A DNA stretch of 64,000 nucleotides from Purpureocillium takamizusanense. Lineage: Eukaryota; Ascomycota; Sordariomycetes; Hypocreales; Ophiocordycipitaceae. The notes below the pieces were generated by a model that was not told the DNA's origin, did not search any database, and saw only the letters and a list, made by a program, of their open reading frames with translations. A program made the position numbers and the translations under genes. Positions 11,242 to 22,100 of the stretch are shown piece after piece. How positions within the stretch are numbered: position 1 is the first letter of the stretch; every line of letters begins with the position of its first letter. The stretch is taken from assembly GCF_022605165.1 (NCBI RefSeq), contig NC_063071.1, positions 806,001-870,000 of the forward strand, in the 5' to 3' direction.

Positions 11242-13484
11242 GGCCGGCGCTTCCTGCTCAGAAAGTTACGTGAAAGACGAAGAGACGACACAGTTGGTGG
11301 CCGAGGGCCGCTCTCATGATGGACACGGGCCTGCAGTGAGAGTCCGGTTGCGCCCGGCGAGATCCGAGCCGGCGGGCGTCCGGCTCTCCAGCAACGAGCC
11401 CGATCGTGTACGGCGGTAACGTGGCCAGATGCGGCTGCGTGCGGTGTCGGGAGTTCGCGATAGCGTGCGACGCTGTTCGAGATCGTCAAGGTCGAAGAAT
11501 CGACGTCGAAACGGCCGTCCAGGCCGGAAGACCGAGGCCCAAATGCGCGGTGAAACACCGCACGAAACTCTCCACGCGGGTGAGATCGGTTTGCGCGTTG
11601 TCGGTGGAGAGGCGAGCCAGCTCAACGCAGTTGACGACCCGTCGACACAGCCGCCGTCCACAGACGGGAATTTGGGGCACGATGGTTCGAATGGGGTCCC
11701 CAGACGGCGACAAGCTGCTTCGGATCCTGCGGCGAAGGGTTCTTTGAGTGTCGATGCAAACAACTGGGATGAGTCGTAGATTTGTTTGGCAGACGCTGCA
11801 CACAGGGCCCCTGACGAGAAAGACGACAAGGGGGGCACTGGTCGCCGTGGGCGCTGGCGGAGAGAGATGACGATTCAGGAGAAGTCCGGCGGCCCATCTT
11901 TTGCGTTGAGGTGCGGTGCGGGTGCAGAGCGGCAGGCACATGGATGGATTGGATGCCAGTCGGGGGCCCGCAGGGGTGGAGCTGGAGCCCGCGCGCGAGG
12001 CGGCCAACCACTGGGGTGGGCCGTGCAGCACTCTGACACGACCTATGGACGGGACCCTCCAAGCCCGGGGGGGTGTGCTTGCGGCACTAAGTCGCCTGTT
12101 CCCATCGGTTCCAGTTAGCGAGCGCAGTACCTACAAAGGTCTCCCGTCGTTATGGTCCCAGAATAGCCCCGTGAGCGCGCAGGTGGCTTCGGCGCTGTGA
12201 CAGAAGGGCAGCAGCCACTGAATGACTTCGGCCGTCGCAAGCGGCAAGCAGCCCAGGCATCCATTCCTAGTGTCAAAGATGGATAATAAGAATTGGCAGT
12301 TGGATGGGGCGAGCGTTGTTGCAACGACGTACGACGTGCGAGGCGCCCCCATTGTGCTTTGCTCATCGCATGACCATTGCAAACAAGGGAACCATCGTTA
12401 CTAGAGGTACGTGCAGCACTCACTCTTACAGGTACGTTAGTACATACTAACCGGCTTGAACCGGTGCCGAGCGAGACACACAGACAGACGCCCTGCCCTC
12501 CATCCCACTTGACACTCACTCGATGCTGGCGATCAAACCCCCGCCGGCACCGGCAGCACGCGCCATCATCACGGACGTACATGTGCTTTGCAGGCGTGCC
12601 GTGCCTTCCTTAGCCCGGGGTTCCCAAAGTTCCAGTTGGGCTGTCGCAGGTGCTGCGCGACATCGTTGCGACCATCAAGTACCTAAACCTAACAAACAGC
12701 CGCCACCACCTCCGTTTCTTGTACTTATGTTCCTCGACCAGGGCCACGCACGACCCAAACTCTATCACGCAGAGCCCCATCATCGCGGCTGAAGCGTAAA
12801 CCGCCTCCATTCCATAGTTACGGGCACCTACGAACGAGCATGGCATCATTCCTCCCGTCGAACTCTTTTTTTTTTCTGTGTTGGTTTCCTCTTTCCTCCA
12901 TGTACCCAAGTTAAAGTAACATGACCCGTATTGCCCTTGTCCCGCGAGATTGCTTCCTGGCCCGGAACCAAGGATTGAGAAAGGAGACAAGTCCGACAAG
13001 GGAGCCTCCAGAGGGGTCAAATCGGGTCCTCCTCGGGGCCAGAACGGTTCTAGGCCCGGCAGAACCCCTGAAACGCTGCTTTTCTTGGCTAGCCTCTCGC
13101 TGTCACCGGAGCTTGAGCGGCGCGCGATGTGGCGGTGCTGGTGCTGCTGTTGCTGCATCCGCCCCCATTGTGACCCTGAAAACGGGGCAGAATAGTATGG
13201 CAGCCTCGCCAGCAAGGCAAGCCACACCACCACCGCCGTCCGCTGGAGCCAAAGCTCAGGTGGGTTGTGGTCCTCCACTCGTACGACTAGGTGGCTGCCT
13301 GAGTCTGTACCTAAGCAGGCGGTTGTGTCACCGACGGATCGTCCACTCGACGACAACTCGCGATAGTCGTCGGCGCCGACGACAGCGCCAAGGGCTCCCG
13401 AGCGTGGTCCGCTTGCTCGCACGAATACCCTACGCGAATAGGCTCCCCCATTCGCAGTCAGGGCAGCGCTCGACCTCGCCCATC
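11242..13484. other. 2.2 kb divergent spacer, formin / small membrane protein
   Basis: This spacer lies upstream of both flanking genes. Reading frames on both strands lack domains, and none joins into a convincing spliced gene. The formin-proximal kilobase probably contains its promoter and a long 5' UTR. A minus-strand frame at 12610-13422 ends in a hydrophobic stretch followed by KYKKRRWWR, but the rest is low complexity and I do not accept it as a gene. Confidence 0.5.
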
Positions 13485-14076
13485 ATGGGCTCATCGGTGT
13501 CTCTCTTCAAGGTGCGCAGGGCCACGACCGCCCATCAATCCGCCTGATTGATCGTCCACGCCCGACCTATAGTACTAATCAACCAACACAGACCCTCCTC
13601 GTCCCCGCTGTCATCTCCCTCATCATCTTCCTCTTCCTCACCTTCGTCCTCGTCCCCGTCTGGCGCCGCTACCGCAACCGCTACTCGCAGTACCTCCCGC
13701 TCGACTCCATCTCCGACCGCACCTCATCGTTACGCCACCGCATCCTCGGCCGCTTCTCTTCGCTGAATCCCCTGGGCCACTTCCTCAGCGGCAGGCAGCA
13801 AGTCGTCTTCGCCAGCGGCGCCGCTGGCCTAGGCGCCGAGTCGGGCGCGGACGACGAGGACGGGGAGGAGCTGGGCGACGTCGACGAGGCGACGTGGCGC
13901 GCCATCGAGAGGCATGTTCCGTCGGTGCATACACCGGATAGCACAAGGCGGTTGAGCAGAGAGTATGCTCCGACACCATCTGCGTTCTTCGCCCTGAGCA
14001 GTTGCTAACGCGTAATAGTCTGGAGGAGGGTTTTATGGACGATAGCGACGACGAACCAGACCGCAGACTAGCATGA
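13485..14076 (+). CDS. Small single-pass membrane protein, conserved-type hypothetical
   Basis: I do not recognise this family. Three exons, 13485-13511, 13592-13962 and 14019-14076, give 151 residues. Both introns have strong signals: GTGCGC with branch TACTAAT and ACAG, then GTATGC with branch GCTAACG and TAG. The frame joins cleanly at phase 0 and phase 2. The protein starts MGSSVSLFK, then has one strongly hydrophobic helix at about residues 13-33 (AVISLIIFLFLTFVLVPVW) followed by the basic WRRYRNRY, implying a cytosolic C-terminus. That tail has a Ser/Leu region, an acidic stretch (ADDEDGEELGDVDEATW) and an acidic end DDSDDEPDRRLA. Its first exon codes only nine residues, so unspliced frames miss the gene. 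Function unknown. Confidence 0.75.
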
Positions 14077-14640
14077 CACAGCGCGGCGATGGAACAAGAA
14101 AAGTATCGAATCATTGTGACCGCATAGATAGTTTTGAACCAGCGTAGTTATATTGCTATCCCATGGGCTTATATCACGTTTGTGTGCAATGACATCAACT
14201 TGATCACGCGCCTCCTATCCGCTAAAGCCATAACGGAAACGATGAACCTACTGAGGCTCATAGGAGCCACCTCACCTTTTCACTAGAAGCACTTTTGCTG
14301 CGGAACAACGACTCCGTCATCTCTAAGCTTGCGAATCGCAGCCTTCGATCGATCGCCGCTTCCGCATCCTCGGCATCAGTCTCCGAATGGAAATGACCGC
14401 GAACCTTTAGCTGGCTGCGTCGCTCTTCGTGCCATGGCCCCTCACAGTTCGGCTCAGCAAGGCCGCGCTTCTTCTGTCAGAAGAACGAGCCTCGACGCTG
14501 GTCGAAATTGGTATTTGAGCATCTTCTTCACATTTGGCAAACGATGATCATCACAAGTCTCTGCGGCTGCTTCATCAACCCCGTTCGCCTCACTTCTGCG
14601 TCGCCCTCACCACCACACATCACGTACCAGGACAAACATC
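14077..14640. other. Spacer between two small genes
   Basis: These 564 bp should hold the 3' UTR of the 151-residue membrane protein and the promoter of the next small gene. Just before the ATG at 14641 the sequence is C/A-rich, as is usual for a fungal 5' leader. No gene is seen. Confidence 0.5.
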
Positions 14641-15185
14641 ATGGGCGCAAAAACGGAAAGTCAGAATGGTTCCGTGGTGAATAACATCATGGACTTGATC
14701 AAGCCCAAGACACCCCGCCCTCCGAAACCAATACCACCGGAACAAACCAGACCAACGGGCGCCTCTGCTCCTCTAACCACAACGTCAACATAAACACTGG
14801 CGGTGCCATTGCCGTTACAGCAGTCGCACTTGCAGGAATCGCAGCAGTTTGCTATGTCACGAACCGGGGAGCAGAGTCAGGTGGCAATCCTGACAGCGGC
14901 AATGACAAGACTGGTCAAGATGGGCCCCGTGCAGTTGAACCGGAAGAGAGCTTCGAAGCTTCCGAGGAACTCAAGACAACAGAAATCATCAGCGAGACCG
15001 AAGAAAAGGTCGACGAGCAGAGCGGTGCAAAGACCACGAAGAAGACGACCAAGAAGACCACTACGAAGTATCGCAAGACGGTGGTGGTCAAGCACAAAGT
15101 AAAGGGCTCGGTCGAGGGGAAATCGAATAACGACCCCAGCGCGCGGTCTGAAGAAATGAGGCTGAAGATGCTCGCATGTATTTGA
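14641..15185 (+). CDS. Putative small membrane protein with Lys/Thr-rich tail
   Basis: Family not recognised. The ATG at 14641 opens a frame that stops at 14790, while another frame stays open from 14685 to the TGA at 15183-15185 and looks coding but has no early ATG. An intron at 14677-14750 (GTGAAT...ACCAG, 74 nt) joins them in phase and gives 156 residues. Its donor and branch site are weak, so a frameshifted pseudogene remains possible. The predicted protein starts MGAKTESQNGSV, passes through an Asn-rich segment (SSNHNVNINTGG), has one hydrophobic helix (AIAVTAVALAGIAAVCYV), an acidic Glu/Ser region, then a Lys/Thr-rich tail (KTTKKTTKKTTTKYRK). It ends 204 bp before the stop of the oppositely oriented RING gene. 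Confidence 0.45.
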
Positions 15186-15389
15186 CACCACGACATGATC
15201 CGAAGGAGTTGCTGGAAGCGGGAAAGCGTGTCGCTTGGTTGGAGGCGTTCTAGGTGTTGGGACAATGGCTGCTGTATTTCTCGTCGCTGTCGTCTAATCA
15301 TGTGCTAACATACAAGTAGAATAGCTCATGGTCAACGTACCATTCATCTCGCTGGCTTGGTGCGCTGGGAATCCAAGTGCGCGCAGCCA

Positions 15390-16634
15390 TCATGACACGT
15401 TACGCTTCATCTCCGAAAGCCCCTTGACCGACTTGACGTGGTTCTTTGCCTCTTTGAACTGAGCGCTCCGGCCCGGAAAATCGACCCATTGCCGGGCCCA
15501 CCACTTGGCCTGCTTGTTGTTGAACTTGTTGACCGCTCGGTTGAGTACGAGTCTCCGATACTTGCAGACGATGCTTTGTCCAAAGTTGGCCGCTACACCG
15601 GCCTCATCCCTCTTTTTGCTGTCTGCCCTGTCCATGTTCCAGCTGGCTCGGTCGACGGCACTTCGCAGTCTCCGACCCTCATCGGTCCTGCACCACTCGT
15701 AGTCCCAGGGCACAATGGCGGCGTTGGATTGCGCGAACTTGGCTAGCGAGTTGGAGCGCGGAGGCTTATGGGTCGGGACGGTCAAGTGCTCGCATGCGTG
15801 TCTCATCGACACGCCACACTTGGGACATCTTGGCGGCGCATTCGCGTCTGCGATCCATCGAAACAAACACTCGTGGCCGAAGACGTGGCGGCAGTGCAAG
15901 TATGCATAAACCTCCTTGGGCCATTCCGCGCCTCTCTTCTCCGTCTCGCCATAGACCTCGCCGCAAATAGAGCAGCTGATGTGGTCTGCCACCTGGCTCG
16001 TGACATTGTCCCCGACCTTGGACTTCTCGGTGCCGCGGGGTTTGCTTGGGCCAGCAGTCTCTGGCTTTTGGCCAGGAATGGCTTCGCTCGGTTCAGGACC
16101 AGGAGCTTGCTGGGTTGCACCGCTGTCCTGACGAGTGTCCGTGATTGTCGGCCGCACTGGAACATCCGGAGGCGGGACGGCTGCCTGACGCTTCTTCTCG
16201 TCGACCTTGGGCTCGGCTCGGGGCCCAGCCCGCCCTTTGCCCTTTCTGTCAGTTTGGGCATCGCCGCCAGCGTTATGGTCGTGGTTCTTCTCAGTGTTTT
16301 CGTTTTCAGCGTCACTGTCGTCGGTCTTGCCTTCACTCGCCTCCTTTTCGTTGTTGACCGGTCCAGTGGTAACGATGGCCGTCTTTTTCTGATCTGCAGA
16401 CTCGCCAGTAGCTCGTTCCTGGGCTGCCTCAGCCGAGGCTGCCGTCGATGGTGTCTCGATTCTGCTCCGAACGGGATGTTGTCTAAGCGAGTTGGGATTT
16501 GGCTCCCATGGGCCGTCTTGTGGGGGACCCGTCTTCTGCTGGAGCCGCAGCGCAGCTCGCTTGAGGCGATGCCGACGCACCACTTGCTTGGCGCGATAGA
16601 CAACGTAACGAGGGGTATCCCGGATAATATCCAT
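15390..16634 (-). CDS. RING-finger protein, probable E3 ubiquitin ligase
   Basis: One exon of 414 residues, with ATG at 16634. The N-terminus is basic (RAKQVVRRHRLKRAALRLQQ), and residues ~40-210 are disordered and rich in Lys, Glu, Pro and Ser. A RING-type zinc finger follows: CSIC, then LHCRHVFGHECLFRWI, then CPKCG, with tryptophan in the place usual for E2-binding RINGs. The C-terminal ~130 residues are basic and Trp/Arg-rich (KWWARQWVDFPGRS) with no known domain. Ubiquitin ligase activity is inferred from the RING alone; substrate and location are unknown. The histidine spacing in HVFGHEC is one residue longer than in the commonest RING-H2 pattern but occurs in fungal RINGs. Confidence 0.8.
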   Translation of the reverse strand: MDIIRDTPRYVVYRAKQVVRRHRLKRAALRLQQKTGPPQDGPWEPNPNSLRQHPVRSRIETPSTAASAEAAQERATGESADQKKTAIVTTGPVNNEKEASEGKTDDSDAENENTEKNHDHNAGGDAQTDRKGKGRAGPRAEPKVDEKKRQAAVPPPDVPVRPTITDTRQDSGATQQAPGPEPSEAIPGQKPETAGPSKPRGTEKSKVGDNVTSQVADHISCSICGEVYGETEKRGAEWPKEVYAYLHCRHVFGHECLFRWIADANAPPRCPKCGVSMRHACEHLTVPTHKPPRSNSLAKFAQSNAAIVPWDYEWCRTDEGRRLRSAVDRASWNMDRADSKKRDEAGVAANFGQSIVCKYRRLVLNRAVNKFNNKQAKWWARQWVDFPGRSAQFKEAKNHVKSVKGLSEMKRNVS

Positions 16635-17429
16635 GATGGATCTGCGGCTACGAGGAGCTACGAAGAGAAGCAGCGCCGCTCATAGCGAAGACGGTAGGGG
16701 GGCGAGGAATGCTGTTGTAATGATATGAGAGATAGCCAGGGCTTGAAGAAAGATGAATGTCTCGTCAAGAAAAGCGGCGGAAGCGGTATAAGAAACCACT
16801 CGGACGGACGATGGGCGACAAGAGGAAGAAGCAACGTCGGCGCCGGGGCGGCCAGACTCACAATTATGGCTCCTGTCTGACCTGGCGACGGCCTAGCACT
16901 GCGACTGCACAAAGTGCGAAGCCCGCCAGTCCGGGAAGCCGCAACATGCTGTGCTCGTACGTGTCGCCTCGTCTTTCCTTTTTTTTCTTGCTGAACGTGT
17001 CAGTAAGGTAGGTTCGGCGCGTAGTCAGACATGCCCGTGCAGACGCTGAGCTCTCGTCCCCTGATCGAGGCAGGCGGCGACTGGTGGCGATCGGCTCGCA
17101 ATAATCTATCGTGCCAAGCTTCGCTGACGTGACTCAGTCATTCCCCTGCACATGTAACCTCTCATCATCTGTATTGATGTCCGTGTGGTGGGTGTGGTTG
17201 GGGGCATTCGTCGATGGTCGTTGTTGGCGTTGGCGGGACGGAGGGAGGAAGGAAGGAAGCCGTGTTGTCCAGGAGTGGGATCAAGTCCAACACGACACCT
17301 CCCCCCCACCTCGCCTTCCTTCTGCCGGTGGTGCATCGCGACGGCAATTCAACCTCACACAACACAACCCTCGCAGATGTGTAGCCCGCCGACACACGCC
17401 ACGCTCGTGCCTTCCGCGTGCTTCACACG
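16635..17429. promoter_or_regulatory. Divergent promoter spacer, RING protein / HUS1
   Basis: This 795 bp spacer lies between two genes transcribed outward. A TGACTCA site (AP-1/Gcn4-type core) occurs at 17131-17137, about 295 bp before the HUS1 ATG. It could be functional, but its presence by chance is not unlikely. Confidence 0.45.
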
Positions 17430-18720
17430 ATGCGGTTCCGCACGGAGCTAAAGAACATTCGCACTTTTGCAAGTAAGTCGCAATGCACCCGCTTCAGGCG
17501 CCCGGGCGCTTCCCACGTCACACTCGCCATCGATCGCCCATCAGCTGCCACGTTGGCGCTGCGTGCCTAGCTCGGTGACCCTGGCTAACGCTCGTCCAAG
17601 AACTCACCGCGGCGCTCTCCTCGCTGGAGAAGATCGCGTGGGTGCGCCTCAGCGATGACACGGCGCGCTTCACAGTCATCCCGGACATGGGATCCCAGGT
17701 CTGGGCGTACGTTTACCCCCCGTTCCCAGGTACCACAACCGGCCTCATTAACACTATGCCATCGGCGCCCTTCCAGCTCCCTGGCCATGGACTTCATCTT
17801 CGAAGGCTTTCATATCCAATCCGCCGAGGCCGGCAACACCATCAACCTCGAGCTGCCGCTGCAGCCGCTACAACGCGCCCTCAAGTCCGCCCTCAACAGC
17901 ATATCCGCCACGCTGCGCCTCACCAAGAAAGACGGCCTCCCTATTCTCTCCATGACCATCACCACCACCACTTCTAATGCCGCACCTGGCACCAGGTCTT
18001 CCGCCGCCGCTGCTGCCGCCGCCGCCGCCACCTCTGTGGGTGATGATCCGTTCGGCGATGATGACGACGGCATCTTCCAGCAGGAGCACCTCGAGACATC
18101 CCTCAGGCGTGAGCACGAAAAGATCATTACGCAGGACATTCCCGTGCGCGTACTCCACCCGGAGACGGTGGAGATGATCATGCAGCCCAAGGTCAGGGAG
18201 CCCGACGTGCACATCCAGCTGCCCCCGCTGCTGCAGCTCAAGGCCATCTCGGACCGCTTCACCAAGCTGGCCCTCGCCTCAGGCAGCGCCCAAAAGTCGC
18301 CCAAGCTCGAACTCAGCGCCAACATGCACGGGGGCCTGCGCCTGCGCATCGCCACCGACACTACTGACATCTGCAGCGTCTGGTCTGACCTCGAGAACCC
18401 GGAGCTCGACCCCGCGCAGCTCGAGGGCCCCGTTGAGGAGCATCCCAGCACAAAGTTCCGCGAGGAGGGGCCCAACCGCTGGGCCACGGTGCGCGTCGAC
18501 GGCAAGGACTGGAGCAGGGTCCTCAGCGTGGGCAGGTTGGAGGGCAGGGTCATTGCGTGCTTTGCCGACGACCACGCTTTGATATTATATGTATACGTCC
18601 CTCATTACGACGATGCCTCGGCAGACGATTCTGTCGTCACGGTACGTGATTCCCCTGTCGGGGGTGCGCTGATGACAATGCTGACGGTCACAGTACTATG
18701 TTCAATCGTACAGTGCATGA
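17430..18720 (+). CDS. HUS1: Checkpoint clamp subunit Hus1
   Basis: Hus1 is one subunit of the nuclear 9-1-1 ring (Rad9-Rad1-Hus1), which is loaded at damaged DNA and activates the ATR/Mec1 checkpoint. Four exons, 17430-17472, 17601-17706, 17777-18641 and 18694-18720, give 346 residues. The introns are 128, 70 and 52 nt and all keep frame. The family start is plain: [34 protein letters not shown], then [13 protein letters not shown] and [12 protein letters not shown]. Later PCNA-like segments include [10 protein letters not shown] and the C-terminal [11 protein letters not shown] poly-Ala and acidic insert (Ala run, then [10 protein letters not shown]) sits in the middle, as in many fungal Hus1 proteins. 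The last exon adds only eight residues and the stop. The largest single frame starts too late and runs into the last intron. Confidence 0.93.
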
Positions 18721-19169
18721 TAAGATGATGTTTGGAACACTCTCGGCGTTTGCAATCTCGGCGTTGAGGTTTGAAGCGAGCCAGCTGTGCCGGGGAGCGG
18801 CGACACTGCGAATCACGCTCGGGTTTGGTTTGGGTTATCATTGGCAACGAGCACTTGAGACAGTCTGCACGCTGTATGCACTATGCAACGAATCTTCGCA
18901 AAGTATGTATATATATAATCCCGTGGTGGGAGTCCACATGGGATCGCAAACATATTACAGCTGTTGAAACGAGCCGAAAGACCATCTATCGTACAGTCGT
19001 CCCTCCCAGGCATGATACTTCATACAAATCTATAGCAAAAACCCAGGAAGAAGCACTCGGCTTCGAAGCGGTGTGAGCTCTCCACCGCGGACGATGTTTC
19101 CACCCATAACTGCCGAGCAGCCTTCCATTGTCATCATGCAATACCGTCCCAAATGCGTGTCACTCATGC
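18721..19169. other. Convergent 3' spacer, HUS1 / SEC16
   Basis: This 449 bp spacer is shared by two gene ends. An AT-rich stretch near 18905-18920 (TATATATATAAT) fits a polyadenylation signal. No gene is seen. Confidence 0.6.
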
Positions 19170-22100
19170 TCATTTCGCCATGACATCAACATAACGCCCA
19201 GCCTTCCTCGGCTTCTTGGTCCCGCCCTTGCGCGGCCCCGCCGCACCGAGCAAGTCGTCAATGCTGCTGGCGTTGCTCATGCTCGTCGCCGGCCTGCTGG
19301 GCGGACCGCTCGGCGGGCCTGCCGCGAGGTTTGGATTCGACGCCGAGTGCGTCAAGGTCGGAGGGGTGGCGGTGAGGCTCTCCGTGGAGGCCTGCGGCGT
19401 GAGGCCTGCTGTCGGTCGCGGGGGCCCAGAGGGAGGAGGAACGCTCGATCGGCCACCCGAGGGCGGAGGTGTCACGTCGGCGGGCATCGGCGTGCCGCTC
19501 GCAGATCGGGCCATCGCTCTCGGAGGCGGTGGCGTTGCCTTCTTAACCTCCGTGTTCTCTGCGCCGGACTTCTTGTTGATCCAGCGCTTCAGCTCAGGAT
19601 CGTAGACAAAGCTGCTTGCCTCGCCGAGTTTGGCGCGAATTGGCTTGCCAGGAGACGCTTCCCCGATATTACCCTCCTCCTTCTTACCGCCGCCAAACCA
19701 GTTGGAGAAGCCCCAGCCCTTTTTACCCGCCTGCTGTGAGGCAGCACGCTTGGCTGTTTCGAATGTCAGCAAGGCAGGCCCGGTTTCTGTCTCGATTTAA
19801 GGAATTCTTACCGTCTTCTTCGGCAGCTTTTCGGAACATTTCCTCATTCTCCCGGTCCTTGTCGGCCTTTGACTTCCCCTGGGCTTTTACCGCGGGGATA
19901 TCGTCTTCATCGTCATACATGACACCCTTCTTCTTGGGTTTTGCAGCGTCTTCATCGCCTTCGCCTTCAGGTTCGGGTTGATAAGATGGCGGTTCGTAGC
20001 CATATGGCTGGAACGACGGAGGCTCATACCCTCCGTTACCGCTGTCTGCTGCTGGCTCGGAGCTAACCGTATCAACAGCGGGAGCCATGGATGGCGGCTC
20101 GTAGCCGTAGGCCGGTGGCTGATATCCCTGGCTTTGGGGATATGTCGGTTCACCGTTGGACGTTGCGCTGGGATAGATGCTTGGAGATTCTTGCAGTCCG
20201 TAAGACTGGTAACCACTGGGCGCCAGCTGCTGGGGCGCGGTATGCTCATGGCTGGCAATTTGAGGTGCAGGAGCAGGTGCAGGATCTGCCGAGACGGGCT
20301 GGTATCCAGGTGCAGCAGGAGCATAGCCCGTAGGGGCGTAGCCGTTGCCCACCGGGGCAGCTGAAGCATTGACGTCGGGACGAGCAGGCTCGTAAGGGTT
20401 GTGAGAATACTCATTGGAGTTCCGGCCCGACGATGTAGGAGCCGCGGGATAGTGTGACGCGGCGTACGGATTTGCGGACCCAGTCGACTGAGTCGGAGCC
20501 GGCGCGTACCTAGATGTTGCCGTGGAGGCGAGGGGCGCCGGGACATGAGGAGCAGGGTTGGACGTATATCCCGGCGAGGAGACTCCATACACCTCAAAGT
20601 TGGACACGGAAGGCGACCTGCTCAGATTCGGCGAGGACGCGATGCGTGCAAAAGGTCCGTTCTCAGCTTCTCCCGTCCCGTTTCCATTACCATCAGCATC
20701 GTCTCCAGCCACAAACTTGTTGAACCGGTTCCACATGCTATCGGAGACCTTGTTCATGCTCGGCTTGGATATCCATGACGTGGACAATTCCCTAGGGGCT
20801 TGCTTGAGCCTGGTCATGAAGTCCTCGACAGCAGCCTCGAGGATAACATGATAATGCGGCGACCTCTTCGTTTGTGATACCATTGCGGCGGCAATTGTTT
20901 CGCAGTACTGGAGTGCCTTGTCGCGATAGCCATATTCCGCCAGAGTTATCGCGTACTGTAGCTTGTACGCAGCAAGATGAGGAGCACCGGCGGCGGCGGC
21001 CACGCTGTTGCCAAGCGACAGCCCGTACTCGTATACCTCGCTGAGCTGCAAAGCCTCGGTCTCCTTGGCGAACTGATCAGACTGCCGCCTGTGATCCGAG
21101 CCAAGCAGCACGAAGTCCACCTTTGCATCATCGAGGCCGCCGAAGACGGACAGGCTTCGGCTGAAGATGAAGCAAATGTGCGCAGCTTCTGCTCTGCCGT
21201 AGCTGGACAAGAGTCTTCCAAGCGCGTTCAGGCCACGGATGTCGTCTACGCTGCGATTGCTCAGAATGAGGGTAACCGTCTCACGCCACTTGTCTAGGCC
21301 ATCAACCGCATCTCGGGCTGGCCCCGAAGCGCTCTCCGTTGTCATCAACTGCAAACCGGCGCGGGCATGTGACGGCACAAGTTCGTCCACGCAGTCGTCG
21401 TAATTGCCAGAAAGAACCTTGTAGAGGGCGCCGAGGGACTCGTTGCTGTGGCCTGGGTAGTTGACTTCCTTGCGCACAAATTCCTGGGCGACTTGCTTAT
21501 ACAAGTCGGGCGAGACGGTCTGGGAGATCAGCATGGCGTGGCCCCAAAGCCTCTTATCCACTGCTGACCACACAGCTGTCTCTCGATCGCCTTTCAGGAG
21601 GTTCAGACGGATCTGCTCCATGGCTGCAGGATCGGCACCATCCGCCTGCATGGAGGATACCGGGCCGCCTTGTGCTCCCAAGGAAGCGGCAGTCGGGAAC
21701 AACGCATCGTTGTCGGCGGTGGGAGTCACAGTCCCTGGAGAAAGAATGTCCCTAACAGCCTTTTCAACAGCAGGAGTGCCCTCGAGCGTACCATCGTGTT
21801 CTACGAAAACACGAAGCAGCTTCCAGAGGAGTAAACGCTCGACGCCTCGTTTGGCTTCGAGCGAGAGATTGGCGTGGAAAGATATCTCCGGCAACTCCTT
21901 TTCCTGCGCATCGATCCCTGCCACAAGCCAGGCAAGAGCCTCCTTCTTCTTTGACTTGCCTCTCAGAGGACCAGGGAATTTGACTAGGCGGTCTTGAAGT
22001 GGCTCGATATCTTTAATATGTCGCACCTTGACCTCGCCGGCAGTTCGCACGATAGTTGGCGCCGTCTGGTTCATGCTATACCGCGGAACGCTTTGGGGAA

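Noticed and set aside
12610..13422. 270-codon minus-strand frame in the formin spacer with a hydrophobic stretch and KYKKRRWWR
   Set aside because: Most of it is compositionally odd, and it begins inside the leader of the plus-strand gene at 13485. No splice partner or domain supports it, though the hydrophobic part made me look twice.
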